A stretch of 13,761 nt of DNA from Alphaproteobacteria bacterium (GCA_023259685.1 JALRGP010000017.1:1-13761); one strand, 5' to 3'. Counted from the stretch's first letter, positions 1 to 8,020 are shown. Numbers and translations are program-made. Notes: generated by a model from the letters alone, not told the origin.

Positions 1-2
1 AA

Positions 3-86
3 AATTTCAGAGTTTTAAAGCGTTTACGCTTTGAATCTGCTTTACAAGCGTTTACCAAACTATCGGCTTTAGCCGATCGTAGTTGA
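3..86 (+). CDS. Possible C-terminal end of an unidentified protein, cut by the window edge
   Basis: A frame open from the window edge runs to a TGA at 84-86 and encodes about 27 residues. The end reads KRLRFESALQAFTKLSALAD, with a basic and then amphipathic helical character that looks protein-like. I do not recognise a family. The stretch contains two inverted repeats and a 10-base direct repeat, so the protein-like look could be accidental. It could be the end of a transposase or of an ordinary gene; only sequence to the left would tell. Confidence 0.25.
   Translation, partial: NFRVLKRLRFESALQAFTKLSALADRS
17..32. repeat. Perfect inverted repeat, 6-bp arms with 4-base loop
   Basis: AAAGCG and CGCTTT flank TTTA. 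The ten bases AAGCGTTTAC inside it recur as a direct repeat at 46-55, 28 bases downstream. There is no T-run after it, so it is not an obvious terminator. Confidence 0.5.
62..77. repeat. Palindrome, 7-bp arms around TT
   Basis: ATCGGCT-TT-AGCCGAT is a perfect inverted repeat lying just before the TGA at 84-86. On the plus strand it is followed by TTGATTAATAAATTTTTG, so it could act as a weak terminator, although the T-run begins about 18 bases after the stem. It could equally be a protein-binding palindrome. Confidence 0.45.
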
Positions 87-331
87 TTAATAAATTTTTG
101 TCATTAATGAAGGCAGTTATAACCAAACACGACCAATGAACATGCCCCTCATGTACACTCCGGTTCTGCGCTTCGTGGGCACCTAGAATTTCTCTATTAG
201 AAAAAGGTTTCGAAAGATGTCTCATGTAAAATGCAATTGTTTTGCTGGAATTGTCAACATGAAAAATGGATTCGTTGCTGTTTAATACAAAACAACGACA
301 AGGGGGATCCTATGTTTTATTTTTCAATCTC

Positions 332-387
332 TAATTTTTTACTTCCGCAGCAGGTCTATTAATTTTTACCATTTCCGCAACAAAATA
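332..387. repeat. Imperfect tandem repeat of about 28-30 bp, two copies
   Basis: The first copy starts TAATTTTTTAC and contains TTCCGCAGCA. The second starts TAATTTTTACC and contains TTCCGCAACA. The core TTCCGCA is at 343-349 and 373-379, exactly 30 bases apart. The copies differ at several positions, so this looks like an old local duplication. Confidence 0.4.
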
Positions 388-397
388 TTAAAAACAA

Positions 398-418
398 CCA
401 AAAACAAAGTTTTTTTGG
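398..418 (-). terminator. Weak candidate terminator for the downstream hydrolase gene
   Basis: Read on the minus strand, CCAAAAA and TTTTTGG can pair across a 7-base loop, followed by TTGTTTTTAATA. The stem has only two G-C pairs, and the site is 61 bases past the stop codon of the gene at 479-1375. The call is weak. Confidence 0.2.
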
Positions 419-478
419 CAGAAATTTTCTTAAATTAATGCCGAAAAAAATCATCTATTCAATGGGGGTCGGAGCAAC

Positions 479-1375
479 TCATCCACCAAGAAATGATTTG
501 ATAGCCAACAAGGTTTCTTCTGTTTTCTCTACATGGGGAAAATGACCGCAATCATCCAACTCTATCATTATTGATTGTGCAATAGCATGATGAATTTTTT
601 GAGCAGAACTAACTGGAACGATATCCTGACGGCCGTGAATAATCAAGGTAGGAATGCAAATATTTTTTAAATATGATATCAAGGCTCCTTCTGGTTTACC
701 ATAAGACGTTTGTAGCATCATATACAAGACTTGCATGCCATTCATAGCGGATTCCTGAGTCATACTAACTGTTAGTTTATCCACATCTAATGGATTTTTT
801 AAATAAATTGAAAACATATGCCGATATAACTCGCAAACCTCAAGATCACTTAAATGGCGAAGACCACCATAAGTTAATAATGGTTTGAGTTGATGTTGCA
901 TTGACATCATTCTTTTCCCCAGTTCATCTGCAAAAGCCTTTTGGCCCTCATAATCCGCGGCAGCTGAACTCATTAAAATCAAAGAAGACACATGTTTTGG
1001 ATAATGAATGGTATAATTCATAGATAAAAAACCACCCCAAGAATGTCCAATCAATGTCAATTGTTCTTGTTTTAGAGCCAAACGAAGGCTCTCTAAATCT
1101 TTAGTGAACTGGTCGACACTCACATCATTTGGATAAATTTTGGAGCTTAATGATTGTCCTGATCCTCTTTGATCGTAGATAATCACCTCGTGATCTTGAG
1201 ACAGCTCTAACATTTGAGGTAATAGATAGCTATGATCAAGACCAGGTCCTCCATGAACAATAACGACAGGACTTCCTTTTCCAAATTTTTGGTAAAATAA
1301 TTTCCCATGGTCAATGGGCACATAACCTGATTCGATTGGCTTAATGTCATGAGAGTGAGAAAAATAGTGATTCAT
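479..1375 (-). CDS. S33-family prolyl aminopeptidase-like alpha/beta hydrolase
   Basis: This 298-residue protein has the alpha/beta-hydrolase layout. An HGGPG oxyanion-hole motif is at residues 41-45, YDQRGSGQS follows at 67-75, and the nucleophile elbow GHSWGG is at 110-115 with Ser112. The likely triad partners are Asp251 in HGRQD and His278 in CGHFPH. HGGPG together with DQRG is typical of proline iminopeptidases, which remove N-terminal proline from peptides in the cytosol. There is no signal peptide. The helical cap (about 130-230) decides specificity in this family and I cannot read the substrate from it, so another hydrolase activity is possible. The gene lies 168 bp downstream of lon on the same strand, beyond the lon terminator, so it probably has its own promoter. 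The ATG at 1375 has no clear Shine-Dalgarno sequence, and the protein length suits the family. Confidence 0.85.
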   Translation of the reverse strand: MNHYFSHSHDIKPIESGYVPIDHGKLFYQKFGKGSPVVIVHGGPGLDHSYLLPQMLELSQDHEVIIYDQRGSGQSLSSKIYPNDVSVDQFTKDLESLRLALKQEQLTLIGHSWGGFLSMNYTIHYPKHVSSLILMSSAAADYEGQKAFADELGKRMMSMQHQLKPLLTYGGLRHLSDLEVCELYRHMFSIYLKNPLDVDKLTVSMTQESAMNGMQVLYMMLQTSYGKPEGALISYLKNICIPTLIIHGRQDIVPVSSAQKIHHAIAQSIMIELDDCGHFPHVEKTEETLLAIKSFLGG

Positions 1376-1411
1376 ATGATTTTAAAAAAAACCACAGCCC
1401 TTAAATAAATT

Positions 1412-1430
1412 TATCATATAATACATGATA
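1412..1430. repeat. Inverted repeat in the hydrolase gene promoter region
   Basis: TATCAT and ATGATA are separated by 7 bases, about 37-55 bp upstream of the ATG at 1375. The stretch overlaps -10-like sequences on the minus strand (TATTAT, TATGAT), so it may mark a promoter or operator. In DNA this AT-rich such repeats also arise by chance. Confidence 0.25.
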
Positions 1431-1511
1431 TTTTTTAATAAAAAACATATAAAAATTAATTTTTTGATGTTTTTTCAAAAAATCTTAAAACTTGTAAAGA
1501 GTTCTGTCATT

Positions 1512-1541
1512 AAAAACCCAATTTGTGAAAAATTGGGTTTA
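1512..1541 (-). terminator. Intrinsic terminator of the clpP-clpX-lon block
   Basis: A perfect 11-bp stem, AAACCCAATTT paired with AAATTGGGTTT, encloses a 5-base loop. On the minus strand it is followed by TTA, giving a five-T run with the stem end. It starts 3 bases after the lon stop codon (1544-1546). It is the clearest terminator in the window. Confidence 0.85.
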
Positions 1542-1543
1542 TT

Positions 1544-3853
1544 TTATGGGTTAAGGGCGACCTTAAATACGTCGTTAACGTTTGATACGGCAATAATCGA
1601 GATATTGTTTTTAACAACATCTGGAATGTCATCTAAATCCTTTTCATTATCCTTTGGAATAATCACGGTTTTAATATGTCCGCGATGGGCAGCCAAAAGT
1701 TTTTCCTTTAATCCTCCAATTTGAAGCACATGCCCCCTCAATGTGATTTCACCAGTCATAGCAACGTCACGTTTGATGGTTTTTCCACTTAAGGCTGATA
1801 AAATGGATGTTGCCATGGCAATGCCTGCGGATGGACCATCTTTTGGAACCGCCCCTTCTGGAACGTGAATATGAATGTCTTTTTTCGACAAAGTATCGTC
1901 ATCAATGGCCCATTCTTTTGCTTTGGATTTGACAAAACTGTAGGCTGTTTGAATGGATTCTTGCATGACTTCGCCTAGCTTTCCTGTATAAGAAATTTTT
2001 CCAGATCCTGGAATTAACAAAGCCTCAATAAATAAAATATCACCTCCAACTTCGGTCCATACTAAACCTGTGGTTGTTCCCAATTGATCGGTATCCGATA
2101 CGACACTATATTTATATTTCGGTGCGCCGCAGTAATCATGAATTTTTGTTTGATCAACTGTGATTGTTTTAATCTGAGGAGTCAATGTCATGTCTTTCAC
2201 AGCTTTTCGACAAACTTTGGCAATTTCTCGGTCTAAACCACGAACACCTGCTTCTTTTGTGTAAAATTGGACTAGTTGCAACAAGCTGTCATCTGGAACT
2301 TGAATTTCTGATGGTTTAAGGCCATGTAACTTGATTTCCTTTGGCAACAGGTGATTTTTAGCAATATGGATTTTTTCATCTTCAGTATAACCCGGTAAAC
2401 GAATTACTTCCATACGATCCAGCAGAGGTTGTGGAATTTTAAGAGTGTTTGCGGTTGCCAAAAACATGACATCACTTAAATCATAATCAACCTCTAAATA
2501 ATGGTCATTAAACGTAGAGTTTTGCTCTGGATCTAAAACCTCTAACAAAGCCGAAGACGGATCTCCTCGCCAATCTTGTCCTAATTTATCAATTTCATCC
2601 AATAAAAATAAAGGATTGGATTTTTTTGCCTTTTTCATGCCTTGGATAATACGCCCAGGCATGGATCCAATGTATGTCCGTCTGTGTCCACGTATTTCGG
2701 ATTCATCACGAACACCCCCTAAGGCGATTCGGGTAAATTGACGTCCAGTCACCTTTGCAATAGTTTTCCCAAGGGATGTTTTTCCAACACCAGGAGGCCC
2801 AACTAAACATAAAATTTGCCCCCTCATTTTTTTAACGCGCCCTTGAACAGCCAAATATTCCAAAATGCGATCTTTGACGTCTTCTAAACCATAATGTTCT
2901 TCATCTAAAACATCTTTTGCTTTACGTAAATCAATTTTGATTTTAGATGGATCGTTCCAAGGAATTGACAGCAGCCAATCCAAATAATTACGAATAACAG
3001 TCCCTTCAGACGATTGAGGGCTCATGGTTTTCAATTTTTTCAATTCAGTTTCTGCCTTTTCTTTGGCTTCATTCGATAATTTGGTGTTTTTAATTCTGTT
3101 TTCTAGAATCGTCAATTCACTTGTGCCATCTTCACTATCGTGCAGTTCTGTTTGAATAGCTTTCATCTGCTCATTTAAGTAATATTCACGCTGTGTCTTT
3201 TCCATCTGTTTTTTTACGCGGTCGCGAATACGTTTTTCCATTTCAAGCGCAGAACTTTCACTTTCGATCAAAGATAAAATTTTTGTTAAACGTTCGTTGA
3301 CATTTCCAGTTTCAAGGAGGTCCTGCTTTTCTTCAATTTTTAAATTAAAGTAGGATGCCATTGTATCGGCCAATTTACTAGCATCATGAATTTGATGAAT
3401 GGTAATCAGGACCTCAGGAGGAATTTTAGAACTAATTTTTATAAAATTTTCAAATTCAGAAATCACATTTCTTTGCAAAGCTTCAAGTTCTTCTTCATCA
3501 GCAATATGATCAGGTATTTTATCTATTTTTCCGTATAAACATTGTTCTTCTTTGAGCCTGGATACCTTGACGCGCTCTTCCCCTTCAATCAAAATTTTAA
3601 CCGTACCGTCTGGCAATTTGAGTATTTGAATAATTTTGGACAACGTCCCAATTGTATACAAATCCTTAATGGACGGATCATCTAAAGATGAATCTTTTTG
3701 GGTTAATAAAATAATATGTTTGTGGTTATTTTCCATCACCTCTTCCAATGCTTTGACGGATTTTTGACGTCCAACAAATAATGGAACAACCATGTGAGGG
3801 AAAACAACGATGTCTCTGAGCGGTAGAATGGGTAGAACTTTTGTTTTTTTCAT
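1544..3853 (-). CDS. lon: Lon, ATP-dependent serine protease
   Basis: Lon is a homo-hexameric AAA+ protease of the cytosol that degrades misfolded and short-lived regulatory proteins. All parts are present in 769 residues. The N-terminal substrate-binding domain starts at LPILPLRD near residue 7, and a charged coiled-coil stretch lies at about 190-250. Walker A GPPGVGKT is at 352-359 and Walker B LLDEID places Asp419-Glu420. The C-terminal protease domain carries the Ser675-Lys718 dyad (DGPSAG and GLKEKLLAA). Length and spacing match E. coli Lon almost residue for residue. The start ATG overlaps the clpX stop as ATGA (3850-3853), so translation is probably coupled, and an AAAGG lies about 10 bases upstream. 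Many alphaproteobacteria have hupB next; here a terminator and a peptidase-like gene follow. Confidence 0.97.
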   Translation of the reverse strand: MKKTKVLPILPLRDIVVFPHMVVPLFVGRQKSVKALEEVMENNHKHIILLTQKDSSLDDPSIKDLYTIGTLSKIIQILKLPDGTVKILIEGEERVKVSRLKEEQCLYGKIDKIPDHIADEEELEALQRNVISEFENFIKISSKIPPEVLITIHQIHDASKLADTMASYFNLKIEEKQDLLETGNVNERLTKILSLIESESSALEMEKRIRDRVKKQMEKTQREYYLNEQMKAIQTELHDSEDGTSELTILENRIKNTKLSNEAKEKAETELKKLKTMSPQSSEGTVIRNYLDWLLSIPWNDPSKIKIDLRKAKDVLDEEHYGLEDVKDRILEYLAVQGRVKKMRGQILCLVGPPGVGKTSLGKTIAKVTGRQFTRIALGGVRDESEIRGHRRTYIGSMPGRIIQGMKKAKKSNPLFLLDEIDKLGQDWRGDPSSALLEVLDPEQNSTFNDHYLEVDYDLSDVMFLATANTLKIPQPLLDRMEVIRLPGYTEDEKIHIAKNHLLPKEIKLHGLKPSEIQVPDDSLLQLVQFYTKEAGVRGLDREIAKVCRKAVKDMTLTPQIKTITVDQTKIHDYCGAPKYKYSVVSDTDQLGTTTGLVWTEVGGDILFIEALLIPGSGKISYTGKLGEVMQESIQTAYSFVKSKAKEWAIDDDTLSKKDIHIHVPEGAVPKDGPSAGIAMATSILSALSGKTIKRDVAMTGEITLRGHVLQIGGLKEKLLAAHRGHIKTVIIPKDNEKDLDDIPDVVKNNISIIAVSNVNDVFKVALNP

Positions 3854-5103
3854 GAATTTTGAACCTTTTTTTGTGTCGATTTAATGAGAATAGGCTGATC
3901 TTTTTGTTCAATAACGTCTTTTGTAACAATCACCTCCTCCACATCTTCAAACGAAGGTAAATCATACATTGTATCAAGTAAAATCATTTCCATGATAGAC
4001 CTAAGCCCTCTGGCACCCGTCTTACGTTGAATCGCCTTTTGGGCAATGGCTTTAACGGAATCATCTTCAAATGTTAATTTAACATTTTCCGTTTCAAACA
4101 ATTTTTTATACTGTTTTGTTAAAGCATTTTTAGGCGATGTTAAAATATCAATCAATGCTTTTTCATCTAAATCCATCAATGTGGCGACAATTGGCAGCCT
4201 GCCAATGAATTCAGGAATAAGGCCAAATTTTAACAAATCTTCTGGCTCTAAATCTTTTAATAAATCCCCAATACGATGTTCATTTTCTTTTTGAACAGTG
4301 ACGCCAAAACCGATGCCGCTGCCTTTAGAGCGGAGTTGAATAATTTTTTCAAGACCGGCAAAGGCTCCACCACAAATAAACAAAATATTTGTTGTATCAA
4401 CTTGTAAAAATTCTTGTTGAGGATGTTTTCTACCACCTTGTGGAGGAACAGATGCGATTGTACCTTCCATAATTTTGAGCAAAGCTTGTTGAACGCCTTC
4501 ACCTGACACGTCGCGTGTAATGGAAGGATTGTCAGATTTTCTAGATATTTTATCAACTTCATCAATATAAACAATCCCACGTTGCGCTTGTTCCACGTTA
4601 TAATCTGCCGCCTGTAAAAGCTTCAGAATAATATTTTCCACGTCTTCACCTACATAACCAGCTTCGGTGAGCGTCGTTGCGTCCGCAATTGTAAACGGCA
4701 CATTTAAAATACGTGCAAGTGTTTGAGCAAGCAACGTCTTACCACTGCCAGTTGGACCAATCAACAATATATTCGACTTAGCCACCTCGATATCTTGGTA
4801 ACGATCATTATGCGCTAAACGTTTGTAATGATTATGGACAGCTACCGATAATACTTTTTTAGCATGATCTTGCCCCACCACATAATCATCCAAAATTTTA
4901 CGAATATCGTGGGGGGATGGAATATGAGATGAAGAAGAATGAGAAGAACCTCGAGATTCTTCCCTCATAATATCCGAACATAAATCGATACATTCATCAC
5001 AAATAAAAACTGTTGGCCCAGCAATCAGCTTTTTAACAGAATTTTGGCTTTTGCCGCAAAAAGAACATGAAAGGGCACCATTTTTGTCACTGCTTTTTGT
5101 CAT
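3850..5103 (-). CDS. clpX: ClpX, AAA+ unfoldase of the ClpXP protease
   Basis: ClpX recognises tagged or native substrates, unfolds them with ATP and threads them into ClpP. The 417-residue protein begins with a zinc-binding dimerisation domain in which Cys13, Cys16, Cys35 and Cys38 bind the metal. A Ser/His-rich linker (about 51-65) leads to the AAA+ module. Walker A GPTGSGKT is at 116-123, Walker B is YIDEVD with Asp181-Glu182, and the sensor-2 Arg365 lies in GARGL. The substrate-handling loops GYVG and RKH are intact, as is the IGF loop that docks on ClpP, so it should pair with the ClpP encoded just upstream. It follows clpP by 72 bp and overlaps lon by 4 nt. The ATG at 5103 has GGAG at a good distance. 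Confidence 0.97.
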   Translation of the reverse strand: MTKSSDKNGALSCSFCGKSQNSVKKLIAGPTVFICDECIDLCSDIMREESRGSSHSSSSHIPSPHDIRKILDDYVVGQDHAKKVLSVAVHNHYKRLAHNDRYQDIEVAKSNILLIGPTGSGKTLLAQTLARILNVPFTIADATTLTEAGYVGEDVENIILKLLQAADYNVEQAQRGIVYIDEVDKISRKSDNPSITRDVSGEGVQQALLKIMEGTIASVPPQGGRKHPQQEFLQVDTTNILFICGGAFAGLEKIIQLRSKGSGIGFGVTVQKENEHRIGDLLKDLEPEDLLKFGLIPEFIGRLPIVATLMDLDEKALIDILTSPKNALTKQYKKLFETENVKLTFEDDSVKAIAQKAIQRKTGARGLRSIMEMILLDTMYDLPSFEDVEEVIVTKDVIEQKDQPILIKSTQKKVQNS

Positions 5104-5175
5104 TACAAGACTCCATATATATCTTCTCTACTATTAATATTATCCTCCATAAAAATAGTAAACAAATTATTAATT

Positions 5176-5772
5176 TTATACAGATAAAATCCTTTTTTCT
5201 ATAATGTGATCCACAAGGCCAAAATTTTTGGCTTCTTCTGCGGACATAAACTTATCGCGCTCCATGACTTCTTCAATCACATTTAAAGGCTGCCCTGTCA
5301 TTTTTACGTAAATATTATTTAAATTAGAACGCATTTTTAAAATTTCTTGAGCTTGGATCGCAATATCAGTCGCTTGTCCTTGAGCGCCACCCGAAGGTTG
5401 ATGAACCATCACGCGTGCATTGGGTAAGCAATACCTTTTTCCTTTTTGCCCAGCTGCCAACAATAATGATCCAGCTGAACACGCTTGACCTAAGCAAATT
5501 GTTGAAATATCAGGGTGAACATAATGCATGGTATCGAACATTGCCATGGCGGCCGTCACAACTCCTCCAGGTGAATTGATATACATATAAATATCTTTTT
5601 CCGGATTTTCTGATTCCAAAAATAATAATTGCGCACATACAAGAGATGCAACATCATCATGAATGGCCCCCGTAATAAAGATAATTCTTTCTTTTAAAAG
5701 ACGAGAATAAATATCAAAAGACCGTTCTCCTCGGCTTGTTTGTTCAATCACATATGGAATAAGTATAGACAT
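5176..5772 (-). CDS. clpP: ClpP, proteolytic subunit of ClpXP
   Basis: ClpP is a serine peptidase that forms the barrel-shaped chamber of ClpXP. The 198-residue sequence has the full catalytic triad: Ser99 in CSAGS, His124 in MVHQPSGG and Asp173 in MERDKFMS. Spacing equals that of the mature E. coli enzyme (97/122/171). The N-terminal IPYVIEQTSRGERSFDIYSR, which forms the axial gate, starts almost at once, so there is little or no propeptide. It is the first gene of the minus-strand block clpP-clpX-lon. Trigger factor (tig), often found just before clpP in Proteobacteria, is not here; pepA diverges instead. A candidate promoter lies 31-60 bp upstream of the start. Confidence 0.97.
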   Translation of the reverse strand: MSILIPYVIEQTSRGERSFDIYSRLLKERIIFITGAIHDDVASLVCAQLLFLESENPEKDIYMYINSPGGVVTAAMAMFDTMHYVHPDISTICLGQACSAGSLLLAAGQKGKRYCLPNARVMVHQPSGGAQGQATDIAIQAQEILKMRSNLNNIYVKMTGQPLNVIEEVMERDKFMSAEEAKNFGLVDHIIEKRILSV

Positions 5773-5802
5773 GTTTCAGACGTTTTCTAAACGATTACTT
5801 TT

Positions 5803-5832
5803 ATTATGCCGCATTTTAATAAAATGAATCAA
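5803..5832 (-). promoter_or_regulatory. Candidate promoter of clpP-clpX-lon with palindromic spacer
   Basis: On the minus strand a -35-like TTGATT (5827-5832) and a -10-like CATAAT (5803-5808) are separated by 18 bases. The hexamers match the housekeeping consensus at 4 of 6 and 5 of 6 positions. The spacer contains a perfect 15-bp palindrome, CATTTTA-A-TAAAATG (5812-5826), ending right at the -35 element. I see no heat-shock (sigma-32-type) promoter in this intergenic region, but I could not score for one. Confidence 0.45.
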
Positions 5833-5931
5833 ATTTAACATTAATTAATAAAATAAAAAATACAAGAGTTTATTAAAACTTAAAAAACAGATTTAATAAT
5901 AATAAAGACGCGTTAAAATTTTTTAAAAATT

Positions 5932-7437
5932 ATGACAAAAATTTTGTATACAAATCAGTTGTCATTTCCAACTGAATCCGTTGATGCATTGGTCATTGGT
6001 GCTTTTGATCATCAAGAGTTAACGCCATTTGCATCTCAAGTTGACCACATATTGAATGGAGCCATTAAACGAGGAATGGAGGCTTCTACCTTTAAAGGAA
6101 AAATATCAGATACTTTGATGTTTTTATCCCCCCATCTCTTGGTTAAAAGAATTTTATTGATTGGCCTTGGGTCTCCTGATCGCCCATGTCGCCATGGCAT
6201 CGAAAAAGCTGGAGCTTTGATTTCCAAGCATTTGCAATCTACCCCTGCTAAGTATATTCATGTATGTATCGATTGGATTGGTAGCAAAGATATTCAAAAT
6301 TTTGAAGTCTCTCCTTTGCTGGCTCATGGTTTATCCCTGTATAGTTTTCATTTTGATCACCATAAAACAAAACGTGATAATTTGCCGACCGATTTTGAGC
6401 AGGTGACATTCTATACGCCGTCCGTTGAAGAATCAAAATCTTGTGATAAAGAATTAGACGCCATTTGCCAAGGTAACATCACCACCCGGTTTTTGGTCGA
6501 TGAAGCACCCAATATTATTTATCCAGAATCCTTTGCTAACATGGCAAAAGATCAGCTTAAACCCTTAGGTGTCACGGTTGAAATTTTTGATCAAAAAGAT
6601 TTAAAAAAAATGGGCTTTAACACAATGTTGGCGGTTGCCCAAGGCAGCGCCCATGAACCAAGATTAGTTGTTTTACAATGGCATGGTGGCAAAGATAAAA
6701 AAGAAGCTCCTGTTGCTTTTGTTGGCAAAGGGGTGACCTTTGATAGTGGCGGTATTAATATTAAACCATCCACGGGCATGGAGGATATGAAGGGCGATAT
6801 GGCTGGTGCTGGAACCATTTTTGGTTTATTCAAAACGCTGGCTCTTCGCCAATCTCCCGTCAATGCGGTTGGTATTTTGGGACTTGTTGAAAATATGCCA
6901 TCGGGCACCGCTCAACGACCATCTGATGTTGTAAAATCTCTCAGCGGTCTGAGTGTAGAGGTTTTAAATACCGATGCAGAAGGGCGTTTGGTTTTGGCTG
7001 ATGCACTTTGGTATACCCAAGATCGTTTTAAACCAAAAGCGATGATTGATTTGGCAACCCTGACTGGCGCCATTGTGGTAGCATTGGGACATGAATATGC
7101 GGGACTTTTTTCTAATCATGATGAATTATCTAAAAACTTATTATGTTGTGGTGATGAAGTTGGAGAACGCCTATGGAGAATGCCTCTTCATAAAAATTAC
7201 GAAAAAGATATCGAATCGGATATTGCGGACGTTAAAAATGTGGGGTCCGGACGGGGCGCAGGCAGCATCACCGCAGCCGAATTTTTAAAGAAATTTGTAG
7301 GCGATGTTCCTTGGGCTCACTTAGATATTGCTGGTACGGAATCGGATAACAAAGGGCGGGATTTATTTAGGAAGGGGGCTACCGGCTTTGGCGTCAGATT
7401 ACTCAATCGTTTTTTGAAAAAACATTATGAAGGATAA
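5932..7437 (+). CDS. pepA: Leucyl aminopeptidase, M17 family (PepA)
   Basis: PepA is a hexameric di-metal exopeptidase that releases N-terminal residues from peptides in the cytosol. The 501-residue protein has the variable N-terminal domain (about 1-160) and the conserved catalytic domain. The metal and active-site residues are Lys266 and Asp271 in VGKGVTFDSGG, Lys278, Asp289 in KGDMAG, and Asp348, Glu350 and Arg352 in the family signature NTDAEGRLVLADA. All sit 4 residues before their E. coli PepA counterparts. In some bacteria PepA also binds DNA; nothing here tests that. It diverges from clpP and overlaps rppH by 11 nt. The ATG at 5932 follows an AT-only stretch with no Shine-Dalgarno sequence, so initiation may rest on lack of structure. 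Its neighbours suggest a final step in peptide breakdown after ClpXP and Lon. Confidence 0.95.
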   Translation: MTKILYTNQLSFPTESVDALVIGAFDHQELTPFASQVDHILNGAIKRGMEASTFKGKISDTLMFLSPHLLVKRILLIGLGSPDRPCRHGIEKAGALISKHLQSTPAKYIHVCIDWIGSKDIQNFEVSPLLAHGLSLYSFHFDHHKTKRDNLPTDFEQVTFYTPSVEESKSCDKELDAICQGNITTRFLVDEAPNIIYPESFANMAKDQLKPLGVTVEIFDQKDLKKMGFNTMLAVAQGSAHEPRLVVLQWHGGKDKKEAPVAFVGKGVTFDSGGINIKPSTGMEDMKGDMAGAGTIFGLFKTLALRQSPVNAVGILGLVENMPSGTAQRPSDVVKSLSGLSVEVLNTDAEGRLVLADALWYTQDRFKPKAMIDLATLTGAIVVALGHEYAGLFSNHDELSKNLLCCGDEVGERLWRMPLHKNYEKDIESDIADVKNVGSGRGAGSITAAEFLKKFVGDVPWAHLDIAGTESDNKGRDLFRKGATGFGVRLLNRFLKKHYEG

Positions 7438-7882
7438 CCTATCTGGTTATCGCCGTGGTGTAGGGATTGTGTTACGCAATCCCTTGAGACAAGTATTAAT
7501 GACTCGCCGTATCAAAGAAAAAGCATGGCAATTCCCCCAAGGAGGTATCGACCTTGGAGAAAGTGATGAAGATGCTCTATTTCGCGAAATGATGGAAGAA
7601 CTTGGAACCAACAAAGCAGACATCGTCACAAAAATAAAATATCCACTCACTTACAATTTTCCGAAAACACTAGACCATCCTTACCCCTATAAAGGACAAG
7701 CCATCCAATGGTTTTTATTAAATTTTAATGGACATGACGATGATATCAATTTAAATACACCGCACCCTGAATTTGATATGTGGATGTGGAGTGATTTTAA
7801 TACCGCTATTGATAGAATTGTGGATTTTAAAAAAGATATGTATCAAAAAATTTGCCAAGAGTTTTTTGATTTTTTAATTTAA
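7427..7882 (+). CDS. rppH: RNA pyrophosphohydrolase RppH (Nudix)
   Basis: RppH removes pyrophosphate from the 5' triphosphate of mRNAs, which opens them to RNase E-type decay. The 151-residue protein has the complete Nudix box at residues 39-61: Gly39, Glu45, Arg53-Glu54, Glu57-Glu58 and Gly60. The preceding AWQFPQGG (33-40) and the N-terminal YRRGVGIVL (8-16) are typical of RppH and its alphaproteobacterial relatives. A related dinucleoside polyphosphate hydrolase (IalA/NudH type) is the same family and cannot be separated by sequence reading alone. The ATG lies inside the last codons of pepA, in another frame and without its own Shine-Dalgarno sequence, so it is probably translated by coupling to pepA. 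Confidence 0.93.
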   Translation: MKDNLSGYRRGVGIVLRNPLRQVLMTRRIKEKAWQFPQGGIDLGESDEDALFREMMEELGTNKADIVTKIKYPLTYNFPKTLDHPYPYKGQAIQWFLLNFNGHDDDINLNTPHPEFDMWMWSDFNTAIDRIVDFKKDMYQKICQEFFDFLI

Positions 7883-8020
7883 TGATAGGTCATAGGTCAA
7901 TTGCTTGTTTCACGAATGAGATCCAAATCAATAAAATTTAGTTAAATCGAATACTATTATGTTAAAATCAAGTATGATAAGGCATTGACGTTAAAAATGC
8001 TATAATCGTATTTGAAAAAT
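7883..8020. other. Intergenic stretch between rppH and the Ppx/GppA gene
   Basis: It begins with a 7-bp tandem duplication, ATAGGTC twice (7885-7898), a few bases after the rppH stop. The rest is AT-rich and ends in the promoter described below. No hairpin with a T-run is visible, so rppH has no clear terminator and some read-through into the next gene is possible. Confidence 0.5.
7998..8006 (+). promoter_or_regulatory. Extended -10 promoter of the Ppx/GppA gene
   Basis: TGCTATAAT is a perfect extended -10 (TGn plus TATAAT). A consensus-like TTGACG (7985-7990) lies only 10 bases before it, too close to serve as its -35, and the hexamer at normal spacing is poor. Transcription would begin near 8013, leaving only about 8 bases before the ATG at 8021. 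Confidence 0.6.

Larger units (their letters stand above)
87..478. other. Intergenic stretch without a recognisable gene
   Basis: No convincing coding frame, tRNA or other RNA gene is visible on either strand. Positions about 120-185 are clearly richer in G+C than the surrounding AT-rich DNA. This patch encodes only short stop-interrupted frames on both strands, for example a minus-strand stretch of about 40 codons without a stop between about 62 and 182. It could be a worn mobile-element fragment. Positions 332-387 are an imperfect tandem repeat. Confidence 0.5.

Noticed and set aside
214..285. Short plus-strand frame starting MSHVKCNCFAGIV
   Set aside because: It is only 22 codons long, with no clear ribosome site, family match or conserved context. 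It is probably chance in an intergenic stretch.
1425..1724. A 99-codon open frame on the plus strand
   Set aside because: Most of it is antisense to the lon 3' end and its terminator, and the first third is low-complexity AT-rich sequence. No protein family features are visible.
5773..5931. Heat-shock sigma-32 promoter for clpP
   Set aside because: CTTGTATTT on the minus strand has a partial -35 look, but no CCCCAT- or CYTAT-like -10 follows at a fitting distance.
8012..8020. TTG at 8012 as start of the Ppx/GppA gene
   Set aside because: It would lie at or before the transcript start expected from the extended -10 at 7998-8006, and it adds only three residues not needed by the family.
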